DNA of 64,000 nucleotides from contig NZ_CP036273.1 of NCBI RefSeq assembly GCF_007747215.1, positions 2,774,322 through 2,838,321 on the forward strand. The letters run 5' to 3'. This DNA comes from Urbifossiella limnaea (GTDB taxonomy: Bacteria; Planctomycetota; Planctomycetia; Gemmatales; Gemmataceae). Of the stretch, positions 1-10,306 are shown piece by piece; within the stretch, counting starts at the first letter, position 1; each line of letters begins with the position of its first letter. Both the position numbers and the translations under genes were made by a program. Below the pieces are notes generated by a model that was not told where the DNA came from, made no database searches, and saw nothing but the letters and a program-made list of their open reading frames with translations.

Positions 1-2
1 TG

Positions 3-254
3 GCGTCGGTGGACTTGTTGGTGACGGACCTGACGATGCCGGGCATCAGCGGCAAGGAGCTGGCCCGGCTGGTTCGGGCGGAGCGGCCCGATGCGGCTGT
101 CGTGTTCATCAGCGGCTACCACTCGGACATCGGCCGCCTGGACGCGATCCCCGGAGCGATCTTCCTGCCGAAGCCGTTTACGCCGGCCGACCTCCTGCGG
201 ATCGCGGGAAAGGCGATGAGCCGCATGGCCGCGCGGGCGGCGGCGACCGTGTGA
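3..254 (+). CDS. Response regulator receiver domain, C-terminal part (5' end outside window)
   Basis: The reading frame is open from the window edge and ends at TGA 252-254, so only the last ~83 residues are seen. They show the second half of a CheY-like receiver domain. The strand carrying the phospho-acceptor Asp reads LLVTDLTMPG, the hydroxyl-residue strand reads VVFISGYH, and the conserved Lys lies in FLPKPFTPADLL, followed by the last helix. Because the protein stops soon after the receiver fold, this is either a receiver at the C-terminus of a hybrid histidine kinase or a stand-alone regulator. The LPKPF...LL ending is frequent in hybrid kinases. The partner cannot be told from this window. 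The next gene converges with an 18-bp gap. Confidence 0.85.
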   Translation, partial: ASVDLLVTDLTMPGISGKELARLVRAERPDAAVVFISGYHSDIGRLDAIPGAIFLPKPFTPADLLRIAGKAMSRMAARAAATV

Positions 255-272
255 CGCCGCCGCCTGCCGCCG

Positions 273-1805
273 TCACTGCTTTTTCTTCGGAAGAATCTGC
301 GCCTCTGGTGGGTCCGTCGCTGGCACCCGAAGTTCCTGTCGCAACCGGTCGAGTTCCGCGTGCAGTTGCCGCTGCGCGTCGGCGTGCTCGGGTCGGCCGT
401 ACACACTGGTCAGCTCTCGCGGGTCGGTCTGCCGGTCGAACAGCTCCCAGTACTCGGCCCCCGGAGCTCCGTAGAAGCGCACCAGCTTGTACCGCTCCGT
501 CACCACGCCGTAGTGCCGTCGCACGTCGTGCGGACCTGGGTACTCGTAATAGTGGTAGTAGAAGCTCGTCCGCCAGTCGGCTGGCGTCTGCCCGGCCAGC
601 AACCCCTTCAGACTGCGGCCGTGGGTGCCCTCCGGTACCGGCAGTCCGGCCGCTTCCAGGACTGTCGGCGCCACGTCGAGCAGGCTGGTGAGGCGCTCGC
701 TGCTCGTGCCCGGTCGGGCGACGCCGGGCCAGCGGATCAGGCACGGCGTGCGGACGGACTCCTCGAAGATCCATCGCTTGTCGAACCACCCGTGCTCGCC
801 CAGGTAAAAGCCCTGGTCGGAGGCGTAGACCACGATCGTGTTGTCGGTCAGCTTCTCGCGGTCGAGGTAGTCGAGAACGCGGCCGACGCCCTCGTCCACG
901 GCTTTGACACAGCCGAGGTAGTCGTGCATGTACCGCTGGTAGCGCCAGCGGACGAGGTCGCGGCCCTGTGGGGGCGCGGCCTTGAACGCGGCGTTCCGCG
1001 GGGCGTAGTAGGCATCCCACGTCTTCTTCTGGTCCGCGGTGAGGCCGGGCGGGTCGTTGAACTTCATGTCCAGCGCGTTGATCGACTTTTCCAGCGTCAT
1101 GTCCTGGTTGCGCTCGGCGGCGCCGCGGCCGGCGTAGTCGTCGAACAACGTGTCCGGCTCGGGGTACACCCGGTCGTTATTGTGGTTCAGGTGCCGCAGC
1201 GCCGGCGACCACTCGCGGTGCGGCGCCTTGTGCTGGCACATCAGCAGGAACGGCTTGTTCGGGTCGCGGCCGCGCAGCCAGTCCAGCGACAGGTCGGTGA
1301 TGACATCGGTGACGTAGCCGGGGACGACGACGCGCTGCCCCATGCGGTTCATCGGCGGGTTGTAGTACTGCCCCTGGCCGGGGAGGATTTGCCAGGTGTC
1401 GAACCCGGTAGGGTCGGAAACGAGGTGCCACTTGCCGAACAGGGCCGTTTGGTAGCCGGCCCGCTGGAGCAGTTTCGGGAACGTGGTCTGGCTGCCGTCG
1501 AAGCGGGAATTCGTGTTGTTGTAGAAGCCGTTCGAGTGGCTGTACCGGCCGGTGAGGAGCACGGCCCGGCTCGGCCCGCAGATCGAATTCGGCACGAGGC
1601 AGCGGTCGAGGCGGACGCCTTCCTTGGCCAGGCGGTCGATGTTCGGCGTCTGGTTCAGCTTGAGCGGGTGGTTGTAGGCGCTGACCGCCTGGTAGGCGTG
1701 GTCGTCGGTGAAGACGACGACGATGTTCGGCGGCCGCTTGGGCACCTGGGCGCGGGCCGGGGCGGCGGCCGCGAGCGCGACGACAACCGCGACGAGGGTT
1801 CGCAT
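273..1805 (-). CDS. Secreted sulfatase (Cys-type, formylglycine dependent)
   Basis: A 510-residue sulfatase that would hydrolyse sulfate esters, probably of a sulfated polysaccharide, outside the cytoplasm. Residues 1-20 form a signal peptide ending ARAQ. The N-terminal metal-binding strand is VVVFTDDH (Asp34, Asp35). The active-site signature C76-G-P-S-R80 followed by AVLLTGRYSH is the CxPSR motif whose Cys is oxidised to formylglycine by a sulfatase-maturing enzyme. HKAPH (192-196), the second metal site SDQG (about 329-332) and GEHGWFDKRW (336-345) complete the alkaline-phosphatase-like fold. The length is typical. The natural substrate is not evident. It is divergent from thiC across an 88-bp gap, and a TAGAAC box about 35 bp upstream could be its -10. 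Confidence 0.93.
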   Translation of the reverse strand: MRTLVAVVVALAAAAPARAQVPKRPPNIVVVFTDDHAYQAVSAYNHPLKLNQTPNIDRLAKEGVRLDRCLVPNSICGPSRAVLLTGRYSHSNGFYNNTNSRFDGSQTTFPKLLQRAGYQTALFGKWHLVSDPTGFDTWQILPGQGQYYNPPMNRMGQRVVVPGYVTDVITDLSLDWLRGRDPNKPFLLMCQHKAPHREWSPALRHLNHNNDRVYPEPDTLFDDYAGRGAAERNQDMTLEKSINALDMKFNDPPGLTADQKKTWDAYYAPRNAAFKAAPPQGRDLVRWRYQRYMHDYLGCVKAVDEGVGRVLDYLDREKLTDNTIVVYASDQGFYLGEHGWFDKRWIFEESVRTPCLIRWPGVARPGTSSERLTSLLDVAPTVLEAAGLPVPEGTHGRSLKGLLAGQTPADWRTSFYYHYYEYPGPHDVRRHYGVVTERYKLVRFYGAPGAEYWELFDRQTDPRELTSVYGRPEHADAQRQLHAELDRLRQELRVPATDPPEAQILPKKKQ

Positions 1806-1893
1806 CGGGTAGGCTCCGCGGGAACGGGTGCGGGTGTTCTAGTGAGCCGGGGCCGGCTATTCTGAGAGAAGCACCCTTCGCCACGGACGCGAC

Positions 1894-3771
<1,878 letters not shown>

Positions 3772-3824
3772 CCGACCGACTCGCCGACCGTTCCGTTCCC
3801 CTTTCCCACCGGACGACCCAGCCC

Positions 3825-4646
3825 ATGACCCGGACCGCCCCCCTCCTCGCCGCGCTCGTCGCGGCCGTACTCGTCGCCGCCGGCGCCCCCGCCCCCGCCA
3901 AGCAGACCGCCGCGCCGATCAAGGCGCTGCTCGTCATCGGCGGCTGCTGCCACGACTACAAGAAGCAACAGGAACTGCTGACTAAGGGCATCTCCGCCCG
4001 CGCCAACGTGGTGTGGACGATCAGCTACGACCCGGACACCGGCACGAAACACCTCAACCCGATCTACGACAAGGGCGACTGGGCCAAGGGCTTCGACGTG
4101 GTCGTACACGACGAGTGCACCGCCGACGTGAAGGACCCCAAGACGGTGGAGCGCATCCTGGCCCCGCACAAGGCCGGACTGCCGGGGGTGGTCATCCACT
4201 GCGGGATGCACTGCTACCGAACTGAGGGCTTCCCGAAGGCGACGCCGTGGTTCGACTTCACCGGGCTGGCGACGACCGGCCACGGCCCGCAGTTGCCGAT
4301 CGAGGTGAGCTACACCGACCCCGCGAGCCCGATCACGAAGGGGCTGACCGGCTGGACCACGAAGAATGAGGAGCTTTACAACAACCTCTCCGGCAAACTC
4401 CATGAGACGGCCCAGCCGGTGGCCCGCGGCAAGCAGACGGTGACGGCCAAGAACGGCGAGAAGCGGACGGAGGAGGCGGTGGTGGCGTGGACGAACCGGT
4501 ACAACGGCAAGACGCGCGTGTTCGGCACCACCCTCGGCCACAACAACGACACCGTCGCCGACCCGCGCTACCTCGACCTGGTGACGCGCGGCCTGCTGTG
4601 GAGCGTGGACAAGCTCGACGCGGCGCACCTGACACCGGCGAAGTGA
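3825..4646 (+). CDS. Secreted ThuA-like domain protein
   Basis: A 273-residue protein with a signal peptide (residues 1 to about 25, Ala-rich, ending PAPAKQ) followed by one ThuA-like (trehalose utilisation) domain of the class I glutamine amidotransferase-like fold. Visible family motifs are KALLVIGGCCHDY near the N-terminus, the Asp/His-rich strand VVVHDECTAD, GVVIHCGMHCYR, the HGPQLPIEV segment and RVFGTTLGHNNDT near the end. Members are common in planctomycetes and often lie beside sugar or polysaccharide genes. The reaction is not established. The ATG at 3825 was chosen because a signal peptide begins there. A strong GC hairpin follows at 4665-4690. Confidence 0.88.
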   Translation: MTRTAPLLAALVAAVLVAAGAPAPAKQTAAPIKALLVIGGCCHDYKKQQELLTKGISARANVVWTISYDPDTGTKHLNPIYDKGDWAKGFDVVVHDECTADVKDPKTVERILAPHKAGLPGVVIHCGMHCYRTEGFPKATPWFDFTGLATTGHGPQLPIEVSYTDPASPITKGLTGWTTKNEELYNNLSGKLHETAQPVARGKQTVTAKNGEKRTEEAVVAWTNRYNGKTRVFGTTLGHNNDTVADPRYLDLVTRGLLWSVDKLDAAHLTPAK

Positions 4647-4664
4647 GTTCGAGAGGCACTATGA

Positions 4665-4690
4665 CCCCGGGGACGAGTCCGTCCCCGGGG
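4665..4690 (+). terminator. GC-rich hairpin abutting a stop codon
   Basis: Perfect 10-bp inverted repeat (CCCCGGGGAC, loop gagtcc, GTCCCCGGGG) between the convergent ThuA-like and zinc-ribbon genes. The right arm ends at 4690 and the stop codon of the minus-strand gene begins at 4691. It is a plausible bidirectional terminator, but there is no long T run. Confidence 0.6.
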
Positions 4691-4987
4691 CTATTCGTTC
4701 AACCCCACCTGCTCCAACTTGTACACGCGGATGGGCTCTGAGCCATTTACTCCGATGTACAGCCGCTCACATGCCGAGCACAGCCACACTTCCTGCGTGC
4801 CGGCAGTCTCCCAATGTTCGGGCCACATGTCCACGATGCCATTCTCCGCGACCTCTTGATCGACAGCGTCCTGGAGCTTTTCGATGCCGGTATCGGTGAG
4901 GACGTGACGAACGGTCGGGCTTGGACTTGCGATGTCGTCGAGTGAGTTACCGCAGATGCACCGCAGGAACATCGCTGTACTCCTCAA
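4691..4987 (-). CDS. Small zinc-ribbon-like protein, function unknown
   Basis: A 98-residue protein I do not recognise. It carries two Cys pairs, LRCICGN near the N-terminus (CxC) and LCSACERLY near the C-terminus (CxxC). They could together bind one zinc ion, with an acidic helical segment between them (DTGIEKLQDAVDQEVAENG). There is no signal peptide and no membrane segment. An alternative start is the Met at residue 6 (MFLRCICGN). The low-complexity-free sequence and the flanking hairpins at 4665-4690 and 5007-5038 favour a real gene. It would be transcribed in the same direction as gltB upstream but is separated from it by a terminator-like hairpin. Confidence 0.65.
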   Translation of the reverse strand: MRSTAMFLRCICGNSLDDIASPSPTVRHVLTDTGIEKLQDAVDQEVAENGIVDMWPEHWETAGTQEVWLCSACERLYIGVNGSEPIRVYKLEQVGLNE

Positions 4988-5006
4988 TCGACGCGACAGG
5001 AAATGA

Positions 5007-5038
5007 CGAGAGCCCGGGGTATTGCCCCCGGGCTCTCG
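5007..5038 (-). terminator. Terminator-like hairpin downstream of gltB
   Basis: Perfect 13-bp inverted repeat (CGAGAGCCCGGGG, 6-nt loop, CCCCGGGCTCTCG) lying 16 bp beyond the gltB stop codon. It probably ends the gltB transcript before the small downstream gene. Confidence 0.6.
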
Positions 5039-5054
5039 GATTCCAGCCTCAGCA

Positions 5055-8000
5055 TCACCCCGCGTTGGTGCCCGCGGTCTTCAGGTCTTCCATCGCGCGG
5101 GCCACGGCCAGCGGCAGAACCTTCCGCAGCCGGCGGCCGCGGCGGATCTCGGCCCAGTTCTTCAGGATGTGCTCCGCCTGCCGGCTCCCCGTCCGGGCGA
5201 AGTACTGGTGCAGCAGCGGGTGCATCCACTCGTAATCGACGTGCGTGCAGTCGATCACCGCCACGCTCTTGCTGTGCAGCTTCGCCGGCACCTCGGTGTG
5301 CGGGTCGAACACGTACAACTCGCCGCCGGTCATGCCGCTGCCGATCTCGTTCTCCACCGGCCCCAGGATCAGCACCCGGCCGCGGGTCATGTACTCGCAG
5401 GCGTACTTGCCGGCGGCCTCGGCCACGATCGTCGCCCCGCTGTTGCGGATGCCCAGCCGGTGCCCGGCCCGGCCGCCGATGAAGATCGTCCCGCCCGTCG
5501 CCCCGTAGCCGACGTTGTTCCCGGCGACGCTCTGGATCTCGCCGCCGTAGTCGCTCGCGGTGTAGTCCAGCGTGACGATCACCGTCCCGCCCGAGATGCC
5601 CTTGGCGACGCCGTCCTGGGCGAAGCCGCGGAGCTCCAGGTCGAGGCCGTTCACGCACCACGCGCCAAAGCTCTGCCCGGCCTCGCCGTCAAGGCGGACC
5701 TTGATCTTGCGGTGGTTCGGCATCCCCTCCCGGCCGTACAGCCGGGCGATCATGCCGGCCACGGTCGCGCCGACGGAGCGGTCCGAGTTCCGCACGCGGA
5801 ACACGATGTCGGCGTTCTGGGCGGTGTCGATGGCGTCGTGGGCGGCGCTCAGGATGCGGCCGTTCAGCGTGAACGAGTCGCCGCCGCCGCACACGCCGCG
5901 CTCGCCGACCTGTGGGTAGCGGTCGTCGAGTCCCACCAGCGCCATGTCGGGCTGGATGAACCGCCGCACGTCCACGAGCGCCGCCCGCGGGTGCTTGGCC
6001 TTCAAGTCGTCGCGCCGCACCAGCAGGTCGGACCGGCCGGTGATCTGGTTCAGGTGCGTGAAGCCCATCAGCGCGAGCAGCTGCCGGGCCTCCTCGGCGA
6101 CGGTCAGGAGGTACGCCTTGGTGTGCTCCGGGTGCCCCTTGAAGATCTCGGGGCTGCCGGTGATCCCGGTCGGGCAGTTCGGGATGTGGCAGCTCTTGCA
6201 CACGATGCAGCCGACGGACACCATCAGCCCCTGGCCGAACGTGAACTCGTCCGCCCCGAACAGGGCGTACTTGATCACGTCGTGCCCGTTCTTGATGCCG
6301 CCGCCGACGCGGAGCTTGACCGACGTGCGCAGGCCGTTCACGACCAGCGCCTGGTGCGCCTCCGCGAGGCCCATCTCGCTCGGCAAGCCGGCGTGCTCCT
6401 TGCTCGACACCATCGCCGCGCCGGTGCCGCCGTCGATGCCGTCCATCTCGATGATGTCGGCGCCGGCCTTCGCCACGCCGACGGCGATCGTGCCGACGTT
6501 CTCCACGGCCACCAGCTTCACCGACACCGGCATGCCCGGCTTCGCGGCCTTCAGGTCGTAGATCAGCTGCGCCAGGTCCTCGATCGAATAGATGTCGTGG
6601 TGCGGCGGCGGGCTGATGAGGTCCGTCCCCGGCTTGGCGAAGCGGATCTCGGCGATCTCGGCCGTGACCTTCTTCCCCATCAGCTGGCCGCCCTCGCCGG
6701 GCTTCGCGCCCTGCGCCATCTTGATCGACATCTCGTCGGCGTTGACGATGTACTCGGCGTCCACGCCGAACCGGCCGCTGGCGATCTGGCGGATGCGGCT
6801 GCGGAAGCGGCTCTTTTCGAGCTTGCCGCCGAGGGTGTAAATCTCGGGGTACTCCTGGCGCTGCTTGCGGACCTTCTCCCAGTACGGCCCCCAGGCGCGC
6901 TCGGGGATGTCGTTCCGCCAGCGGGCTTCGCCGCCCTCGCCGCTGTTGCTGAGGGCGTCGAGTTCGTTCACCGCCGCGGCGATGGTCATGTGCGAGGCGC
7001 CGGTCAGCGCCCCGTGGCTCATGGCGGCGCCGCGGAAGTGGTTCGCCACCATGTCCCGCGCCGGCTGCACGCCCTCGATCGGCACCGCCGTGCCCGGCTT
7101 GATGTTGAACAGGTCGCGCAGCACCGTCGGCACGCGGGTGTTCACCATGTTCGTGAACTTGCCCCACTTGGTGCCGACGCGGATCAGCGCGTCCGGGTCG
7201 GCCTCGGCGGGCGGGGCGGTGTACGCCATCTCGCCGCCGCCGCCCTCCGGCTCCGGGTGGGCCTCCTTCACCGCGTTCCGCAGCGCCATCCGCACCGCGC
7301 CCGTGAAGGCGCGGTAGTCCATGTTCTTGCCCAACTCCTTCTTCTTCGCCACCATCTCCTCGGCGCGCGCGACGCGCCACTGGGCGTCCTCGACCAGCTC
7401 GGCGAAGCCGATGCCGCCGACGCGGCTCGGGAAGTCGCCCAGGAACTCCATCAACTCGGGGCCGAAGCCGACGGCCTCGAACAGCTGGGCGCCGCGGTAC
7501 CCCTCGATGGTCGTGATCCCCATCTTGGAGATCACCTTCTTCGTGGTGTCCTCCAGGGCGGCGAACAGGTTCTCCAGGGCCTCGCGCGGCTCCAGCCGGA
7601 TTTCCTGCTTGGTGTCGCCGTCCTTGAAGACGAGCCCGTCCTTCACGAGCCGCAGCATCAGGTACGGGTGGACGACGTCGGCCCCGAACGCCACCAGCAC
7701 GCAGATGTCGTGGCCCTCCTGGATGTCGCCGGCCTGCACCACGAGCGAGCAGCGGTCGCGGAGCCCCTGGCGGCACAGGTAGGTGTTCACGGCCCCGAGC
7801 GCCAGCAGCGACGGCACCGGATAGATGCCGCGCTTGCACGCCTCCTTGTCGGACACGCACAGGACGTGGAAGCCCTCGTGCACCGCCTTCTCGGCGGCGC
7901 TCTGGAGCGCCACCAGGCTGGCGCGAAGCGCCTCGGCCCCGCCGGACAGCGGGAACGTGGCGTCGAGCAGCTTGAAGCCGAGCACCTCGTTCTGGCGGAT

Positions 8001-9764
8001 TTCCTCGACGATGGCGTCGGAGATGACCGGGCTCGGCAACTCCATCTGCTTCACCGGCAGGTCGTCCCCGTTCGCGCCGTTCGCGCGCGGCCCGCGGCCG
8101 AGGTAGGTCGCCAGCGACATCGCCCCGCCCTCGCGGTACGGGTCGATCGGCGGGTTGGTCACCTCGGCGAACGTCTGCTGGAGGTACTTGAACAGCGTCG
8201 GGTGGTGGTCGGAGAACACGGTCAGCACGCGGTCGTGCCCCATGCTCGACAGCGGCTCCTTCTTCAGCTTTGCCATGTCCTTCACGAACACGGCCCGCTC
8301 GAAGTCCCAGCCCGCGGCCTGGAGCAGGTGGTCGAGCTTCCAGTCGCGCTCGGTCAGCATCGCGCCGACGGCGTCGTCGACCTGGCGGGTGTAGTCGAAG
8401 CCCTCGGGGATGATGATCTGCCGGCGGTTCAGCTCCTGCACACTGCCGAGTTCGGCCTTGGCCTCGGCCACGACGCGGTCCATGATCTGGTAGCTGTCGA
8501 GCCGCTCGCCGGTGGCGGTGTCGATGGCGATCATCTGCCCCGGCTGCAGCTGCCCGCTGGCGACGATGGTGGTGGGGTCGAGGCCGAACACGCCCGACTC
8601 GCTGCCGATGTACAACCAGCCGCGCTTGTCGGAGCACCAGCGCACGGGGCGGAGGCCCATCCGGTCGACGAGGCCGACGAGGGTGCGGCCGTCGGTGCCG
8701 ATGATGCCGGCGGGGCCGTCCCAGGCCGCGAGGCTGCCGAACGCCCGGCGGTAGTACGTGAACAGGTCGAACGCCTCCTGCCCCCAGATGTCGGCCTCCG
8801 TGTCCCACACCGGCGGGATCGACAGGCGCAGCGCCCGCGGCAGGCTCCAGCCCTGTTCGAGGATCAAGTACTCGAGCCACTCGTCGAGGCTGGCCGAGTC
8901 GGACATCTTCGGCGTGTTCAGCTCGCCGCCGGGGATGGGCGGGTTCAGGCTGCGTGAGAACGCCGACACCGCGTTCCGCGTCGTGCGCACCGTGTTAATT
9001 TCGCCGTTGTGGCACGACAGGCGGAACGGCTGGGCCAGCGTCCAGTTCGGGAACGTGTTCGTGCTGTAGCGGCGGTGGAAGCTGACGACGCCGGTCTCGA
9101 ACGCCGGGTCGGTCAGGTCGCGGTAGAAGTCGCACAACTGCGGGCTGGTCAGCAGTCCCTTGTAGCTGACGAGCTTGGTAGACAGCGAGCACGGGTATAC
9201 GCCGAGGCCGGCGGCGCGCGCGCGCTCGCGGAGCACGAGGCGACGGCGGTACAGGTGCTTCTCGGCCTCGTCTGCGTCGCCGTCCACCTGGAACAGGGCG
9301 TGCTCGATGGCCCCGGGGCGGACCGCCTTCGCGGACTCGGGCAGCGCGTCTTCGTTCGTCGGCACCGGGCGGTAGCCGAGGAAGCGCACGGGACCGCCGC
9401 TCAGGACTTCGCGCACGAGCGCCCGGCCGGCGTCGAGCTTGGCGGCGTCACTGTCGAGGAAGAAGAACGCGCCGACGGCCAGGGTGTCGCCGTCGGACAC
9501 GCCGAAGCCGAGTTGCTTCGCCTGCGCGCGGAAGAAGGCCTGGGGCAGCGCCGCGGTGAGGCCGGCGCCGTCGCCGGCGGAGCCGCACACGCCGCCGCGG
9601 TGCTCCATGCAGCGGAGGGCGTTGAGCGCCTTCTGCATGACCTCGGCCGACGGTTTGCCGTCCCGCGCTGCGACCCCCCCGATGCCGCAGGCGTCCCGGC
9701 CGACCTCGTCCGTGTACAGCAGTTCGCCGCTGCGAACCCGCGCAAGACCCGCCTGGTGGCTCAT
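5055..9764 (-). CDS. gltB: Glutamate synthase large subunit
   Basis: 1569-residue GOGAT large subunit that transfers glutamine amide nitrogen to 2-oxoglutarate. The N-terminal class II glutaminase begins after a short propeptide: DACGIGG places the catalytic Cys at about residue 26. Its body includes MEHRGGVC and FHRRYSTNTFPNW. The central and FMN-binding domains follow (HHDIYSIEDLAQLI, GGGIKNGHDV), then the 3Fe-4S cysteines in CIVCKSCHIPNC near residue 1190 and the C-terminal beta-helix GXGXG domain. The start at 9764 gives a propeptide of normal length; the frame stays open upstream to 10079, but that stretch has no GltB character. No gltD small subunit is adjacent, so the beta partner must be elsewhere or the enzyme may be ferredoxin dependent. 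Confidence 0.96.
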   Translation of the reverse strand: MSHQAGLARVRSGELLYTDEVGRDACGIGGVAARDGKPSAEVMQKALNALRCMEHRGGVCGSAGDGAGLTAALPQAFFRAQAKQLGFGVSDGDTLAVGAFFFLDSDAAKLDAGRALVREVLSGGPVRFLGYRPVPTNEDALPESAKAVRPGAIEHALFQVDGDADEAEKHLYRRRLVLRERARAAGLGVYPCSLSTKLVSYKGLLTSPQLCDFYRDLTDPAFETGVVSFHRRYSTNTFPNWTLAQPFRLSCHNGEINTVRTTRNAVSAFSRSLNPPIPGGELNTPKMSDSASLDEWLEYLILEQGWSLPRALRLSIPPVWDTEADIWGQEAFDLFTYYRRAFGSLAAWDGPAGIIGTDGRTLVGLVDRMGLRPVRWCSDKRGWLYIGSESGVFGLDPTTIVASGQLQPGQMIAIDTATGERLDSYQIMDRVVAEAKAELGSVQELNRRQIIIPEGFDYTRQVDDAVGAMLTERDWKLDHLLQAAGWDFERAVFVKDMAKLKKEPLSSMGHDRVLTVFSDHHPTLFKYLQQTFAEVTNPPIDPYREGGAMSLATYLGRGPRANGANGDDLPVKQMELPSPVISDAIVEEIRQNEVLGFKLLDATFPLSGGAEALRASLVALQSAAEKAVHEGFHVLCVSDKEACKRGIYPVPSLLALGAVNTYLCRQGLRDRCSLVVQAGDIQEGHDICVLVAFGADVVHPYLMLRLVKDGLVFKDGDTKQEIRLEPREALENLFAALEDTTKKVISKMGITTIEGYRGAQLFEAVGFGPELMEFLGDFPSRVGGIGFAELVEDAQWRVARAEEMVAKKKELGKNMDYRAFTGAVRMALRNAVKEAHPEPEGGGGEMAYTAPPAEADPDALIRVGTKWGKFTNMVNTRVPTVLRDLFNIKPGTAVPIEGVQPARDMVANHFRGAAMSHGALTGASHMTIAAAVNELDALSNSGEGGEARWRNDIPERAWGPYWEKVRKQRQEYPEIYTLGGKLEKSRFRSRIRQIASGRFGVDAEYIVNADEMSIKMAQGAKPGEGGQLMGKKVTAEIAEIRFAKPGTDLISPPPHHDIYSIEDLAQLIYDLKAAKPGMPVSVKLVAVENVGTIAVGVAKAGADIIEMDGIDGGTGAAMVSSKEHAGLPSEMGLAEAHQALVVNGLRTSVKLRVGGGIKNGHDVIKYALFGADEFTFGQGLMVSVGCIVCKSCHIPNCPTGITGSPEIFKGHPEHTKAYLLTVAEEARQLLALMGFTHLNQITGRSDLLVRRDDLKAKHPRAALVDVRRFIQPDMALVGLDDRYPQVGERGVCGGGDSFTLNGRILSAAHDAIDTAQNADIVFRVRNSDRSVGATVAGMIARLYGREGMPNHRKIKVRLDGEAGQSFGAWCVNGLDLELRGFAQDGVAKGISGGTVIVTLDYTASDYGGEIQSVAGNNVGYGATGGTIFIGGRAGHRLGIRNSGATIVAEAAGKYACEYMTRGRVLILGPVENEIGSGMTGGELYVFDPHTEVPAKLHSKSVAVIDCTHVDYEWMHPLLHQYFARTGSRQAEHILKNWAEIRRGRRLRKVLPLAVARAMEDLKTAGTNAG

Positions 9765-10099
9765 CGTCACGTTCACCGATGGGAAGGGTGGTAGAGAACG
9801 GTTCGGGTGAACACCCGGCGGTGGCCGTCGCCGGGCTTCGCGTGCGTGTGGTCGGGGAGAGGGTGACCAACGCTTTGTTTTACAGAACCCGCCGAACGGA
9901 TGGCAAGGCCAGGTCACGGGTTCGGGGAGGGGACGGCTTTTCGCCGAGTGGTGAAAAATCTGGGTGCACGCTTGCTGGCCAACGAGCGGAGAGGTAGAAC
10001 ACGGGGCGTCCGACTCGCCGGTCGTGGGACACCCGTCGCCCCACCCGCCCGGCCGACCGACCGGGGCACACGCTTTCACCCTTCTGGAAGGACCGAGGT
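9765..10099. other. Intergenic region between gltB and a small membrane peptide gene
   Basis: 335 bp without a convincing gene. It must hold the promoters of the divergent gltB and the 36-residue peptide gene. A purine-rich stretch, ggaaggaccgagg, directly precedes the peptide start at 10100. I see no operator-like palindrome of note. Confidence 0.5.
9879..9906 (-). promoter_or_regulatory. Candidate sigma70-type promoter for gltB
   Basis: Read on the minus strand: TTGCCA (9906-9901), a 16-bp spacer and TGTAAA (9884-9879), 115 bp upstream of the gltB start. The match to TTGACA/TATAAT is 5/6 and 4/6. Inferred from sequence only. Confidence 0.35.
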
Positions 10100-10210
10100 A
10101 TGGGCGATTTCATCGGCAGTCCCATGTTCTTCGTCGCGGGTGTCGTCCTCCTGCTGGGCCTCGTCGGCCTGATGATCTTCCTCCAGAAGCGGAACAAGGA
10201 CGAGGATTAA
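10100..10210 (+). CDS. 36-residue single-span membrane peptide
   Basis: ATG at 10100 opens a 36-codon frame ending TAA 10208-10210, preceded by a purine-rich Shine-Dalgarno-like ggaaggaccgagg. The product starts MGDFIGSPMFF, has one hydrophobic helix (about residues 9-27, VAGVVLLLGLVGLMIF) and ends in a charged tail QKRNKDED, which would place the C-terminus in the cytoplasm by the positive-inside rule. It resembles the small accessory subunits seen beside respiratory or transport complexes, but no partner gene adjoins it. It is followed by a 24-bp perfect inverted repeat. Function unknown. The clean signal-anchor layout and ribosome-binding site make it credible despite its size. Confidence 0.6.
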   Translation: MGDFIGSPMFFVAGVVLLLGLVGLMIFLQKRNKDED

Positions 10211-10222
10211 GGTGCGCCGGCG

Positions 10223-10290
10223 GGCCGGGGGCGTGAGCCCCCGGATCCTTTAGTAGATTCCGCAGAATCCGGGGGCTCACGCCCCCGGCC
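10223..10290. repeat. Perfect 24-bp inverted repeat element
   Basis: Arms 10223-10246 and 10267-10290 are exact reverse complements (ggccgggggcgtgagccccc... / ...gggggctcacgcccccggcc), separated by a 20-nt loop. Each arm itself contains a smaller palindrome, CCGGGGGCgtgaGCCCCCGG. It lies between the convergent peptide gene and the htrA-like gene, so it can act as a bidirectional terminator. It belongs to the family of intergenic hairpins in this window. Confidence 0.85.
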
Positions 10291-10306
10291 TGCCGTGCGC
10301 TTCACT

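Noticed and set aside
1840-1893. CTGAGAgaagcACCCT near the thiC start, resembling a THI-box
   Set aside because: Only the CTGAGA and ACCC words match; the conserved GAACCTGATCTGG part and the long stem are missing.
5022-8957. A very long open frame antisense to gltB
   Set aside because: In a GC-rich genome the opposite strand of a long gene often stays open; its translation has no family motif and gltB is unambiguous.
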